64,000 nucleotides of DNA from positions 1,178,001-1,242,000 of the forward strand of contig CAVTJP010000002.1 of NCBI GenBank assembly GCA_963735085.1, read 5' to 3'. Made by a program: the position numbers and the translations under genes. How positions within the stretch are numbered: position 1 is the stretch's first letter; each line of letters begins with the position of its first letter. The notes under the pieces were generated by a model. The model searched no databases and was not told the DNA's origin. It was given only the letters and a program-made list of their open reading frames with translations. This document shows, piece by piece, positions 8,679 to 17,817 of this stretch. Source of the stretch: DATJGR01 sp963735085 (GTDB taxonomy: Bacteria > Pseudomonadota > Gammaproteobacteria > Pseudomonadales > Azotimanducaceae).

Positions 8679-9896
8679 ATGACCACAACGCGACGCTTCG
8701 CTGCGCTCTGGTACGCATACGGCTATCTGCGCGAGGTGGTGCTGATCTTTCCGGTGTACGCGATCATGATGGGCGCGCACGGCATCTCGCCGATCGAGCT
8801 GTCCGTTTTGTTCGTCGTCTGGTCCGCATCCGCGCTGGTCTTCGAAGTGCCGTCGGGCGTTCTCGCCGACCGGTATTCGCGCAAGCGGCTGCTGGTGCTG
8901 GCGGGTGCGGTAAAGGGCTGCGCATTCCTGATCTGGTGGCTGGTGCCGGATTTCTCCGGCTACCTGCTCGGTTTCGTCGTGTGGGGCTTCGGCTCCAGCC
9001 TGTCGTCGGGCACATCGGAATCGTTTCTGTACGACTCACTGCATGCACGCGGCGAACACGCGATTTTCGCACGCATGTATGGGCGCGGTTTGATCGCCCA
9101 CAGTCTCGGCGTCGCCACCGCACTCGCCGCCGGTGGCTTCATCGCCGAGCGGGGCTACACACTGCCGCTGTTGCTGTCGATTGCGGCGCCCTGGGCATCC
9201 GCGCTGCTGGCGGCGATCGTTTTCGTCGAGCCGCCGAGAAGCAGTTCCGCTCGCACCGACTCGCTCCACGATAGCTACTTCAACACACTCGCCAACGGCG
9301 CAACGCAGGTGCGCCGCAGCCGCGTGGTGCTGCGCATCGTCGCAATGTTCGCAACGCTGGTGACAGCATACAGCGTGACCGAGGAATACATCGGCCCGTT
9401 CCTGACCGAGACGCCGAATCTCTCGCTCGGCAATGTCGGCATCGTCTATGCCGCCGCGTTCGCGACCCGAACGCTCGGAATGGAGTTGTCACACCGGCTG
9501 CCGTTTCGATCGCTGCGCGCCATATCAACGTTGTTTGCGTTGGGTGCGCTGGGTCTCGCTGCCACGGTGATGGTCGATAGAACGTGGGTGATCGCCACGC
9601 TGGGCGTCTATTTCGCGGTATCCGCCGCCGCCGAGGTTCTGCTGCAGACGCGTCTGCAGAACGAAATCGACGGCTCTGCGAGAGCCACCGTCACATCGAT
9701 TGCAAAAATGGCCGAGTACGCCGGCGGACTGCTGGTCTACCTGTACATCGGCGCCATCGCGCAGTTCTGGTCGTTCGGTTCGGCATTTACCGCGGTGGCG
9801 GCATTGACGTTTGCGCTGGCGCTCGCGTTCGCGTCGCGGCGGCAGCGGAACAGAGTTGTTAACGATCCAGGAAAGACCGCGAGGCGTGCGGAGTGA
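8679..9896 (+). CDS. MFS transporter
   Basis: The protein has about 405 residues with around 12 hydrophobic segments. The loop after the second helix, GVLADRYSRKRLL, is the conserved G-x-x-x-D-R-x-x-R-[KR] MFS motif. ATG 8679 was chosen since the helix-rich part begins just after it and the longer frame to 8571 reads into the regulatory gap. The substrate cannot be inferred. It is divergent from the cupin/dienelactone hydrolase operon, so it may carry a related metabolite. Confidence 0.88.
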   Translation: MTTTRRFAALWYAYGYLREVVLIFPVYAIMMGAHGISPIELSVLFVVWSASALVFEVPSGVLADRYSRKRLLVLAGAVKGCAFLIWWLVPDFSGYLLGFVVWGFGSSLSSGTSESFLYDSLHARGEHAIFARMYGRGLIAHSLGVATALAAGGFIAERGYTLPLLLSIAAPWASALLAAIVFVEPPRSSSARTDSLHDSYFNTLANGATQVRRSRVVLRIVAMFATLVTAYSVTEEYIGPFLTETPNLSLGNVGIVYAAAFATRTLGMELSHRLPFRSLRAISTLFALGALGLAATVMVDRTWVIATLGVYFAVSAAAEVLLQTRLQNEIDGSARATVTSIAKMAEYAGGLLVYLYIGAIAQFWSFGSAFTAVAALTFALALAFASRRQRNRVVNDPGKTARRAE

Positions 9897-9938
9897 CCCT
9901 GCGGACACTCCACACGCTTCCAATAAACACGCGCTGCC

Positions 9939-10163
9939 CTAGGCAGCCTTGCCCGCAGCAAGGGACCGGACATCCGAACTTTCGAGTGCCTGGCCGCCAA
10001 TCGCCCAGTCTCCGCTTAGAAACTCGTTGATGCGGACCCAGGTGACTCCGCGCATGTTCTCGCCCTCGACCTCGATCATTGCCGCGGTCACTTTGCTGAT
10101 GAGTTCCCGCTTTTGCGTCGGGGTGAAGACGTCCTTGATGACATCGATGGTCACGAGAGGCAT
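9939..10163 (-). CDS. 4-oxalocrotonate tautomerase family protein
   Basis: The protein has 74 residues, the small size of this family. After Met removal Pro1 (PLVTIDV) is the catalytic base. The pattern PLVTIDVIKDVFTPTQKRELI followed by a VRINEF strand fits 4-OT-like tautomerases. ATG 10163 follows AGGAG at eight bases; the longer upstream frame lacks Pro at the N-terminus and is rejected. The gene is divergent from a winged-helix/TPR regulator at 10315, so the regulator probably controls it. Confidence 0.9.
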   Translation of the reverse strand: MPLVTIDVIKDVFTPTQKRELISKVTAAMIEVEGENMRGVTWVRINEFLSGDWAIGGQALESSDVRSLAAGKAA

Positions 10164-10314
10164 GTGATTTCTCCTTTGGTGTTGAATGCCACCGGCGGAC
10201 CCCCGCCGGCGATGACTGCAGTTGAACAGCTCTCGGCGGGCGATGCTTGAAGAGGCCATGACGATGGCATAGAGATTTCTGGGAGATTGTCCTGCGGGGC
10301 CTTATTGTGACGGG

Positions 10315-11865
10315 ATGATTTACCGTTTCGGTCGATTTGAGTTCGACGTCTCCAAGATGGAGTTGCGCGCGGACGGCGAAATTCGCGCCATGGAACCCCA
10401 AGTGTTCGCGCTGCTCGCGTTGCTGCTCGATAACCGCGACCGCGTCGTATCGAGAGACGAGATCATCGAGAAGGTGTGGGGCGGGCGCATCGTCTCCGAT
10501 GAGGCCGTCGCCAGTCGGATCAAATCTGTGCGCAAGGCGTTGGGAGACGACGGCAAGTCCCAGCGCGTCATCAAAACGATTCGCGGCAGGGGCCTCCGGT
10601 TTGTCGCTGACGCTACGGTTGTGGCACCCCGCGTCATCGGTCTCGGATCCGGCGAGGGCGAACCGCAGAGCGACACGCCCGCGAGGCCATCGATTGCGGT
10701 GCTGCCGTTTCGATTGATCGGTGACGCGGTACCTCTTGCGGGGGTCGCGGATGCGCTTCCCCATGAGTTGATCGCTGAGTTGTCGCGGTTGCATTGGCTT
10801 TTCGTGACGGCCCGCGGATCGTCGTTCCGCTTGCGCGATGCCAGTGCCGACATGGGCGAAATCGGCCGGCTGCTCGGTGTGCGGTATTGTCTGTCCGGCG
10901 CCGTCGAGATCGTGCGTGCAACCCTGTCCGTGACCGTGGAACTCGCCGACACGCGGGACAACGGCATCGTCTGGGCGGACCACTTCAGCGGCGTAATCGG
11001 CGACGTGCACCAGATCCGGGAGCAGATCCGAACCCAGGTTCTAACGGCGCTGGAGCTACGCATACCGCTTCACGAAGCCGCTCTGGCGCGACTCCAGGTG
11101 ACGGAAAACCTCGATGCGTGGTCGGCCTATCACGTCGGTCTTCAGCACCTGTACCGCTTCAATCGTCAGGACAACGCGGCGGCCGCCGCGCTGTTCCATC
11201 AAGCTGTTGCGCGTGACCCCGGGTTCGCTCGTGCCTATGCCGGTCTCTCCTTCGTGCATTTCCAGACTGCATTCATGCACTACTCGGAGGATCTGCGCCA
11301 CGAGACCGCGTTGGCACGAAGCTTTGCGGTGCGCGGCCTCGAACTCGACCCAATCGATCCGTTCGCCAATTTCACGATGGGGCGCAGCTTCTGGCTCGAA
11401 GGCGACCTGGACAGCAGCCTCGCGTGGATCGAGCGCGCAACATCGATCAACCCGAACTACGCACAAGGCATTTACGCCCGTGCCTGGGCGGAATCCATGG
11501 CGGACCGCGCAATGGAGGGTCGCAGGCATGTGGATTACGCGATGCGCCTGAGTCCGATCGATCCGCTGCACTACGCGATGCTGGCGACCCGGGGCATCAC
11601 GCATATGCTCAGCGCAGAGGACGCCGAGGCGGCGCAGTGGGTCGAGCGCGCTGCACACTCACCGGGCGCTCACGTATTGATCGCGATGATCGCCGTGGCT
11701 GCGCACGACCTGAACGGCGACCCGCAGCGCGCGGCAAGCTGGGCGGCCAGCGTGCGATCGCGTAATCCGGCTCTGACGCGCGAGGACTTCTTCCGCTCGT
11801 TTCCGTTCCAGTCCGAGGCGATCAAATCGCGAGTCGCCAATGCACTCGCCAGATTCGGATTCTGA
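10315..11865 (+). CDS. Winged-helix (OmpR/CadC type) regulator with TPR-like C-terminus
   Basis: The protein has 516 residues. Residues 1-100 form a Trans_reg_C DNA-binding domain (FGRFEFD start, LLDNRDRVVSRDEIIEKVWG, and the recognition-helix region RIKSVRKALGDDG). Residues about 120-250 (PSIAVLPFR, then a TolB-like segment) match the module found in many such regulators. The rest is helical with TPR-like repeats (ARDPGFARAYAGLSFVHFQ, SINPNYAQGIYARAWAESM). There is no transmembrane segment, so it is cytosolic, unlike CadC. The divergent tautomerase gene is the most likely target. Confidence 0.88.
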   Translation: MIYRFGRFEFDVSKMELRADGEIRAMEPQVFALLALLLDNRDRVVSRDEIIEKVWGGRIVSDEAVASRIKSVRKALGDDGKSQRVIKTIRGRGLRFVADATVVAPRVIGLGSGEGEPQSDTPARPSIAVLPFRLIGDAVPLAGVADALPHELIAELSRLHWLFVTARGSSFRLRDASADMGEIGRLLGVRYCLSGAVEIVRATLSVTVELADTRDNGIVWADHFSGVIGDVHQIREQIRTQVLTALELRIPLHEAALARLQVTENLDAWSAYHVGLQHLYRFNRQDNAAAAALFHQAVARDPGFARAYAGLSFVHFQTAFMHYSEDLRHETALARSFAVRGLELDPIDPFANFTMGRSFWLEGDLDSSLAWIERATSINPNYAQGIYARAWAESMADRAMEGRRHVDYAMRLSPIDPLHYAMLATRGITHMLSAEDAEAAQWVERAAHSPGAHVLIAMIAVAAHDLNGDPQRAASWAASVRSRNPALTREDFFRSFPFQSEAIKSRVANALARFGF

Positions 11866-11983
11866 GGTGCCGCACTCCGGCAAACAGGCTTCCCCGCCGG
11901 CCAGAGTGAGATGAACCATTGCGGCGGAATTGGATTCTGCGTCGACCGCGCCACCTCTAAATCGTTAGCGATCGACCGAGGAA

Positions 11984-12382
11984 TCAACGCGGGCGATGTT
12001 GAGTATCCAGGCCGGCAGTGATGAACAGCGCCGTTGCCCGGCCGTTCACGTCCGCCGTGTGCCAGGTACCGGGTTCATTCACCGCATATTGGCCGGCAGT
12101 CAACGCCACGGTGGCGGTCGACCCGTCTTTCGTTTCCTGATACAGCGTGATCGCACCGCTGGTGCAAACTACCACCTCGCTGCCGCGCGGGTGCATCTCC
12201 CACATATCCCACGAAGCGTTGAACGTGTGCATGCTGACGAGCCGCCCCTCGGCGCCATCGCTGGCGTGACGTTGCGTGTAATCGCCGTACCATTCCATTG
12301 CGCCGGTGAACGTCGGCTCGATTTCCGCGGTGGCACCGATTCCGAGGTGTATGGGGTGAGTTGAAAGGTCGTGTCCGCTCAT
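11984..12382 (-). CDS. Cupin-domain protein
   Basis: The protein has about 132 residues from ATG 12382 (the upstream TTG 12394 is also in frame). It has both halves of a cupin beta-barrel: WDMWEMHPRGSEVVVCTSG, with a His and Glu in the metal-binding positions, and NEPGTWHTADV with the last His. Such small cupins bind Fe, Mn or Ni and act as isomerases, dioxygenases or binding proteins; the reaction is not predictable. It stands alone on the minus strand, facing away from pyrE. Confidence 0.82.
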   Translation of the reverse strand: MSGHDLSTHPIHLGIGATAEIEPTFTGAMEWYGDYTQRHASDGAEGRLVSMHTFNASWDMWEMHPRGSEVVVCTSGAITLYQETKDGSTATVALTAGQYAVNEPGTWHTADVNGRATALFITAGLDTQHRPR

Positions 12383-12480
12383 ATGAAGGTCCAACGAGTC
12401 GTGCCGAAGATCGAAAACGTATCACAGCAGTCGATCCACGAGCTATCGTCACGCCAACGACATGCAGATAGGGTATCGCG

Positions 12481-13005
12481 ATGGACGTCGCGCAGCGGAT
12501 TCTCCAGACCTCCAGGCTCTCCGGTGAGTTCACGCTTCGATCCGGTCAAATCTCCGGCACGTACTTCGACAAGTACCTCTTCGAATCAGACCCGAAGCTG
12601 CTCGCAGCGGTGGCTGATTTGATGGCGCCGCTGATACCGAAGGAAACGGAGATAGTCGCCGGCCTGGAGATGGGCGGCATTCCAGTGGTGACCGCGCTGA
12701 GTCTGACGACGGGGCTGCCGGCGGCCTACATCCGCAAGCAGGCGAAGCGTTACGGCACCTGCAAATACGCAGAAGGCCCGGACCTGTTCGGTCGCAGCGT
12801 TGCAATCGTGGAAGATGTGGTGTCCAGCGGCGGACAGATTCTCGAGACGCTGGCGATGCTTCGCGCCGACGGCGTAGAACCGTTGGTCGCGCTATGCGTG
12901 ATCGATCGCGAGATGGGCGGTGCCGAGGCGCTTCGCCGCGAGGGGTTGGCGCTGCGTCATGTGTTCACGATGAGTGAGATTGAAGCTCGGGGCGGCGCTC
13001 GATGA
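12481..13005 (+). CDS. pyrE: Orotate phosphoribosyltransferase
   Basis: The protein has 174 residues, at the short end for the enzyme (E. coli PyrE has 213). LRSGQISGTYFDKY near residue 20 is the orotate-binding region, AYIRKQAKRYGT near 81-92 is the catalytic-loop Lys region, and VAIVEDVVSSGGQI near 104-117 is the PRPP-binding motif with acidic pair and glycine loop. It makes OMP from orotate and PRPP in pyrimidine synthesis. No other pyrimidine gene is adjacent. A possible terminator hairpin follows at 13044-13073, shared with the convergent GST gene. Confidence 0.88.
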   Translation: MDVAQRILQTSRLSGEFTLRSGQISGTYFDKYLFESDPKLLAAVADLMAPLIPKETEIVAGLEMGGIPVVTALSLTTGLPAAYIRKQAKRYGTCKYAEGPDLFGRSVAIVEDVVSSGGQILETLAMLRADGVEPLVALCVIDREMGGAEALRREGLALRHVFTMSEIEARGGAR

Positions 13006-13043
13006 GCGACGCGCTGATTCGGGACTGGCAATCCCGCGCCAAG

Positions 13044-13073
13044 TGGATCGAAGCACGCAGCAGCTTCGATCCA
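13044..13073. terminator. Bidirectional terminator-like hairpin after pyrE
   Basis: An 11-bp perfect stem, TGGATCGAAGC against GCTTCGATCCA, with an eight-base loop lies between the convergent pyrE and glutathione transferase genes. No strong T-run follows, so it may be a stem-only terminator. Confidence 0.6.
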
Positions 13074-13090
13074 TGAACGCGACGCCAACA

Positions 13091-13699
13091 TCAGCCGCCG
13101 CGCGCCTTCTTCGCCGCCGGCCGATCCGCGCACTGCGCAAGCCACGCATCGACCTTCGGCCAATCCGTCAGCGCGAACCGTCCCGCGTTCGCCCAATTCA
13201 ACACGCTGGCTACATTCAGATCGGCGACGGTGAAGCGGTTACCGAGGATGTACGGGTTCTTCGCCAGATGCGCATTCAACACATCGAGCGGTCTGCGCAG
13301 CTCCTCGAAGTACTTCATCGCCTGCGCTTCGTCCTTCTTGTTGCCCATCATGCCGGTGCGCGCGAACAACGCGTTCAGCAGCGGCTTTTCTATTTCCGTC
13401 ATCACCCAGAAGCTCCACTGATTCGCGTGCGCTTCCTCGACGGGATTCTTCGGCGCCAGTTCGCCGCCGTACTTCTTCGCCAGGTACAGATTGATCGCCA
13501 TCGATTCCCAGACAATGACGCCGTCATCGTCGATCACCGGCACGCGTGAGTTCGGGTTGATTGCCTTGAAGGCGTCGGATTTGGTGTCCTTCGCGAAATG
13601 GGTCGCCACGTGTTCGTACGGCACGCCGCACTCCTCCACCATCCACAAAGTCCGCGCCGCTCGGCTCTGAGCCACCCCGTAAACCTTCAACTTAGCCAT
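13091..13699 (-). CDS. Glutathione S-transferase family protein
   Basis: The protein has 202 residues. The N-terminal thioredoxin-like domain shows the SRAARTLWMVEE helix and the conserved cis-Pro segment RVPVIDDDG near residue 53, followed by the W-E-S-M-A-I-N-L-Y-L helix. The C-terminal helical domain has the N-capping motif GNRFTVADLNVASVL. Typical GST with glutathione-linked detoxification or isomerase activity. It lies alone between pyrE and tesB on the minus strand. Confidence 0.9.
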   Translation of the reverse strand: MAKLKVYGVAQSRAARTLWMVEECGVPYEHVATHFAKDTKSDAFKAINPNSRVPVIDDDGVIVWESMAINLYLAKKYGGELAPKNPVEEAHANQWSFWVMTEIEKPLLNALFARTGMMGNKKDEAQAMKYFEELRRPLDVLNAHLAKNPYILGNRFTVADLNVASVLNWANAGRFALTDWPKVDAWLAQCADRPAAKKARGG

Positions 13700-13771
13700 C
13701 GTCTATCTCGTTTGTGGTTGCTGAAAGCGTGAAATCATACAATCCACGCTCCGTCCGCGTAACCATCCGGC

Positions 13772-14632
13772 ATGAACCCCATCCTTCGCGACATTCTCGA
13801 TCTGCTCGACGTCGAACGCATCGAGGAAAACCTCTACCGCGGACGCAACGCGGCCGAGTCCGAGCACGTCTTCGGCGGCCAGGTGCTGGCGCAGGCGATT
13901 GCGTCGGCGTATCGCACCATCGGCGAGGCGCGCCAATTGCACTCGATCCACGCGTATTTTCTGCGACCCGGCGACTGGAACGCGCCGATCCTGTACGAAG
14001 TGGACCGGATCCGCGACGGCAAGAGCTTCACCACGCGGCGCGTCGCCGCGATTCAGCACGGCCGCGCGATTTTCAGCATGTCGTCGTCGTGGCAGCGCGA
14101 CGAACCCGGCCTCGAACATTCGGTGCCGATGCCCGATGTGCCGTCGCCGGAATCGCTGCGCTCCGATAAGGAAGCGTATGCCGAGATCGCCAAGACACGG
14201 CCCGACGTGAAGCGTTTTGCGTACCGTTTCGATGCAATCGACAGCCGTCAGGTCGAGAACATTCTGATGGTCCACAACGCGGCGCGGCCGCCGTACAAAC
14301 ACACGTGGCTGAAAACCCGCGATCCGTTACCCGACAATCCCGAGGTGCACCTGTGCATGCTCGCGTACATGTCGGATCTGGATTTCATGAGCACGTCGAT
14401 GCTGCCGCACGGCCGCAGCCCGGGCGGCGGCGACCACAATTTTCAGGGCGCGAGCCTCGACCACGCGCTGTGGTTTCATAGGCCGTTCCGCGCCGACGAA
14501 TGGCTGCTGTTCGCAAAGTCGAGCCCGAGCGCATCGGGCGCCCGCGGCTTCGTGCGGGGTCAGTTCTTCAATACGCGCGGCGAGCTGGTCGCCACCGCCG
14601 CGCAGGAATGCCTGATCAGAGTGCGGGAATAG
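13772..14632 (+). CDS. tesB: Acyl-CoA thioesterase II
   Basis: The protein has 286 residues, the normal TesB length. It is a double hotdog: the N-terminal FGGQVLAQAIASAYRT with HSIHAYFLRPGD, and the C-terminal half with AYMSDLDFM (catalytic Asp), the GASLDHALWFHRPFRADEW segment and GLVATAAQE-like end (VATAAQECLIR, with the Gln). It cleaves medium- and long-chain acyl-CoA esters. The gene start is close behind the divergent GST gene. A structured hairpin region at 14646-14695 follows 13 bp after its stop. Confidence 0.93.
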   Translation: MNPILRDILDLLDVERIEENLYRGRNAAESEHVFGGQVLAQAIASAYRTIGEARQLHSIHAYFLRPGDWNAPILYEVDRIRDGKSFTTRRVAAIQHGRAIFSMSSSWQRDEPGLEHSVPMPDVPSPESLRSDKEAYAEIAKTRPDVKRFAYRFDAIDSRQVENILMVHNAARPPYKHTWLKTRDPLPDNPEVHLCMLAYMSDLDFMSTSMLPHGRSPGGGDHNFQGASLDHALWFHRPFRADEWLLFAKSSPSASGARGFVRGQFFNTRGELVATAAQECLIRVRE

Positions 14633-14645
14633 CAACGCGCGTCAG

Positions 14646-14695
14646 CCCCCGTGGAGGGTCAGTCCCCACGGGGGATCAAAGCCAGTCTGACCCTC
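14646..14695. terminator. Overlapping hairpins between tesB and peroxiredoxin
   Basis: Stem 1 is CCCCCGTGG (14646-14654) with CCACGGGGG (14666-14674). The loop of stem 1 contains AGGGTCAG, which pairs with CTGACCCT at 14687-14694. The two stems can therefore form an H-type pseudoknot or act as alternatives. The second stem is the common GGGTCAG/CTGACCC repeat. It lies between two convergent genes and probably ends both transcripts. Confidence 0.7.
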
Positions 14696-14703
14696 GCTCC
14701 TGA

Positions 14704-15183
14704 TTAGAGCGCCTTCAGAATCGCTTCGGCGCTGGACACTTCGTACTTGCCGGGGGCTTCGACGTTGAGTTTTTTGACGACACCATTGTCCACGATCATC
14801 GCGTAGCGCTGCGAGCGGATACCCAGGCCGAATCCGCTGCCGTCCATTTCAAGGCCGACGGCTTTCGTGAAATCACCGTTGCCGTCGCCGACCATCAGCA
14901 GATGTTCTGCGTTCTTGGACTTACCCCACGCATCCATCACGAACGCATCGTTTACCGACAGGCAGATGATGCTGTCGATGCCTTTCGCTTTGATCGCATC
15001 CGCATTGACGACAAAGCTCGGTAAGTGGGCCATCGAACACGTCGGCGTAAACGCGCCTGGTACCGCGAACACGACAACCTTCTTGCCGGCAAACAGTTCT
15101 TCGGTGGTCACCGCGGCGGGCTTGCCATCCTTGAACATGTTGAGTTTGGCGGCGGGTATTTTGTCACCTTCTTTGATTGGCAT
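14704..15183 (-). CDS. Peroxiredoxin (Prx5/redoxin family)
   Basis: The protein has 159 residues. The motif PGAFTPTCS near residue 40-48 carries the peroxidatic Cys with Thr and Pro, and the spacing fits the atypical Prx5 class, which reduces hydroperoxides with glutathione or glutaredoxin. A second Cys (IICLSVND) near 75 is not at a resolving position I can assign with certainty. ATG 15183 follows GGGAG at six bases. It stands alone, convergent with tesB. Confidence 0.93.
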   Translation of the reverse strand: MPIKEGDKIPAAKLNMFKDGKPAAVTTEELFAGKKVVVFAVPGAFTPTCSMAHLPSFVVNADAIKAKGIDSIICLSVNDAFVMDAWGKSKNAEHLLMVGDGNGDFTKAVGLEMDGSGFGLGIRSQRYAMIVDNGVVKKLNVEAPGKYEVSSAEAILKAL

Positions 15184-15243
15184 GATCGCTCCCTGACTAG
15201 GTGTTTAGAGGACCGCAGAGTGTGGGCAAAGCCGCGCGAAGCG

Positions 15244-16080
15244 TCAAACACAGCCGGTCGGCAAATCGGACCACAGCAGCGGATTCTTCGGTCCGTTGGC
15301 AAGCGCGCCCACCGGTAGATCGGCAAGCCAATACTTCAGGTCGGCGCGTTGCGCATCGCTGTTAGGCGCCGCAATGCGCGCGCCGTCGGCAAAATAGATG
15401 ATCGTCATGACGCTGCGCATCGTCGCCGACGGATTACCGGCGGCGCCGTGGAGCATCCAGCCGGCATGAAACGTCGCATCGCCCGCCGCCAACGCGCCGT
15501 GCATGTTCACGCTGAAGCCGCGCCGCGCAATCAGTTCATCGAAGTACGCCTGCGAGTCGTCGCCGATGCCGGCCATGCCGAGATCGCCGAACCGATGCGA
15601 ACCGGATGCAAACCGCATCGAACCGACAGCCGGCGGGATGTCGCACAGCGGCATCCACATGGTGATCGTGTGCGACGTGTCGAGCGGCCAATACGTCTGA
15701 TCCTGATGCCACGGCGTGTAACCGCCGCCGGGTTCCTTGTACAACGCCTGATCGTGATACAGCCGCACGCCGTGCACGCCCATCAGTTGTGCCGCAACGC
15801 GCGCGAATCTGCGCGCCAGCGTGAATCCGGCAATAGCCGATTCACGGCGCCACAGATTCGGCGATTGCATGAACGCGCGTCCGTATGTGTCACGCGCCTC
15901 GAGCGGCCGTTTGTCGTAGCGATGTGTCATCGTCGCTGCATCGATCAGCGGTCTATACGCGGCTATTTCCTGCCAACCGGCGAGCTTGCGGACGCAGACG
16001 TGACCGTCACGCTGAAACGCGGAGATCGCATCCTGCGCCAACGGATGCACGTCATCAAGACTCGGTAGCGTCGTTAGCAC
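15244..16080 (-). CDS. Phytanoyl-CoA dioxygenase family protein
   Basis: The protein has 278 residues from GTG 16080. The Fe(II)/2-oxoglutarate facial triad begins with TPWHQDQTYWPLD near residue 120 (His-x-Asp). The distal part, DATFHAGWMLHGAAGNPSATMR near 200, has the second His and Arg that binds 2-oxoglutarate. It is therefore an alpha-ketoglutarate dioxygenase, with hydroxylation of a small or acyl substrate. A paralogue with a similar motif lies at 47418. No operon partner is apparent. Confidence 0.88.
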   Translation of the reverse strand: MLTTLPSLDDVHPLAQDAISAFQRDGHVCVRKLAGWQEIAAYRPLIDAATMTHRYDKRPLEARDTYGRAFMQSPNLWRRESAIAGFTLARRFARVAAQLMGVHGVRLYHDQALYKEPGGGYTPWHQDQTYWPLDTSHTITMWMPLCDIPPAVGSMRFASGSHRFGDLGMAGIGDDSQAYFDELIARRGFSVNMHGALAAGDATFHAGWMLHGAAGNPSATMRSVMTIIYFADGARIAAPNSDAQRADLKYWLADLPVGALANGPKNPLLWSDLPTGCV

Positions 16081-16104
16081 GTGTTGCGCCCCCTGCGTGA
16101 CGCG

Positions 16105-16764
16105 TCAGCGCCATGCGAAATGCGGTTGCTCGTAGTGATGCACGCGCGTCGCGCGGCCAGCGATACATACCTCGCGAAACTGAAACAGCATCGCCGCAGT
16201 GGGCGCGGCAATCCAGCTATCGCCCACCGGCATTCGCAGCACCGGCTGGTCGCTACCCTGCTGCGCTTCGAGCAGCGGCGCATCCGCGCGCATGAACTCG
16301 TCGACCGGAATACGATGGATCGTTTCCACCTCGCTCGGATTGCGTTGCAACGTGTACCCCGGACCGGCCCATACCACCACCGGCGTAATCACGTAGCCGG
16401 ACCGCGTGACGAAATCGTCGAGCCGGCCGAGCACCGAATCGCCATCCAACGTCAACCCGACCTCTTCCGACATTTCGCGCAGCGCCGTCTGTTCCGGCGT
16501 TTCCCCTGCATCCATGCTGCCGCCCGGCAACGCCCACTGTCCTGCGTGGTCGCGCAACTTCGATGAGCGCCGCGTCAGGATTAGCGCCGCGCGTGATTGC
16601 CATTGTGTGAAGGACGGCAATCCCGACAGGTCGGCTCCGTGCGCTTCGTCGGCTACCGTGATCGCAACAGCAGCGGCGCGATGGCGATGGTCGCCGCGTG
16701 CCTCCACCGCAAACCGCGCCAGATTGTCCCGGATCGTCTGCTTGAGCCGTTCGTCACAGTCCAC
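16105..16764 (-). CDS. Nudix hydrolase, CoA-pyrophosphatase-like
   Basis: The protein has 219 residues from a GTG start. The Nudix box GSMDAGETPEQTALREMSEE(VG) is complete near residue 82, and the preceding ILTRRSSKLRDHAGQWALPG segment matches NudL-like CoA pyrophosphatases. It hydrolyses CoA or acyl-CoA to phosphopantetheine derivatives, consistent with the many CoA-dependent genes here. The start faces the EamA carrier gene across about 100 bp. Confidence 0.88.
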   Translation of the reverse strand: MDCDERLKQTIRDNLARFAVEARGDHRHRAAAVAITVADEAHGADLSGLPSFTQWQSRAALILTRRSSKLRDHAGQWALPGGSMDAGETPEQTALREMSEEVGLTLDGDSVLGRLDDFVTRSGYVITPVVVWAGPGYTLQRNPSEVETIHRIPVDEFMRADAPLLEAQQGSDQPVLRMPVGDSWIAAPTAAMLFQFREVCIAGRATRVHHYEQPHFAWR

Positions 16765-16863
16765 GATGATTATTGACCTGAGTGCAACGCATCAGCATGC
16801 CAAAGACACCGTGACAGCTCAAACCGGATCCACGCAACGCACCCGAACCACTCGGAGGCGCTG

Positions 16864-17817
16864 ATGACCACAAGCGCCCCCGACGAACGCCGCGCAATGC
16901 TGTACGGCATCGCCGCAGTGCTGTTGTGGTCGAGTGTCGCAACCGGCTTCAAGTTGGGCCTTGCGGAACTCAAACCGCTCGAACTGTTGTGGTTCGGCGC
17001 GATCGTCTCGTTTGCGTTCTTTGCGTTGGCGAGCCTCGTCTCCGGGCGCTGGCCGATTTTCATACACCTCACCGCGCGCGATTGGTTGCGCCTCGGCGCG
17101 CTCGGCCTGCTGAATCCATTTCTGTATTACCTGATCCTGTTCGAGGCGTACGACCGTCTGCCGGCGCAGATTGCGCAGCCACTGAATTACACGTGGGCGA
17201 TTACGCTCGGGCTGCTCGCGATCCCCGTGCTCGGCCAGCGCATGACGTGGCGAATGTTCGTCGGCATGCTCATCAGCTACGCCGGCGTGCTGGTGCTGCT
17301 GTCGCAGGGTCGAATCGACGGGCTTTCGAACATCGACGGCCTCGGCGTCGCACTCGCACTCGGCAGCACACTGGTATGGGCAACCTACTGGCTCGCGACG
17401 GTGCGTATCAGCGACGATCCGTTGGTGCTGATGACGGTGAGTTTCGCGGCCGGCGCGATCGCCATCGGCGTTGCATGCGAGTTCGCCTATGGTCTGCCGT
17501 CGCTCAGCTGGCGCAGGTTGGGTTTCGGCACATGGGTCGGTTTGATCGAAATGGGCGTGACGTATCTGCTGTGGCAGCAGGCATTGCGCCGCACCGCGCA
17601 CGCGGGCCGAATCGCGCAGCTCATTTTTCTTTCGCCGTTCGTTTCGTTGGTGTTGATCGATCACGTGCTGGGCGAGCACGTGCATGCGACGTCGTTCATC
17701 GGGCTGGCTGCGATCGTCGCCGGGTTGCTGGTCGCGGGTCGACCGTCATCCGTGACATCACCGGCAGGCAACGACACCGATCGAGCGGCTACACTGCGAA
17801 CGCAGCGTGATAGATGA
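16864..17817 (+). CDS. EamA/DMT-family transporter
   Basis: The protein has 317 residues with about ten transmembrane segments. It is internally duplicated like other EamA proteins (LLWSSVATGFKLGLAELKP in the first half, LGVALALGSTLVWATYWLA in the second). ATG 16864 follows GGAGG at suitable spacing. The exported metabolite is not predictable. Its 3' end overlaps the convergent GNAT gene by 29 bases. Confidence 0.9.
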   Translation: MTTSAPDERRAMLYGIAAVLLWSSVATGFKLGLAELKPLELLWFGAIVSFAFFALASLVSGRWPIFIHLTARDWLRLGALGLLNPFLYYLILFEAYDRLPAQIAQPLNYTWAITLGLLAIPVLGQRMTWRMFVGMLISYAGVLVLLSQGRIDGLSNIDGLGVALALGSTLVWATYWLATVRISDDPLVLMTVSFAAGAIAIGVACEFAYGLPSLSWRRLGFGTWVGLIEMGVTYLLWQQALRRTAHAGRIAQLIFLSPFVSLVLIDHVLGEHVHATSFIGLAAIVAGLLVAGRPSSVTSPAGNDTDRAATLRTQRDR

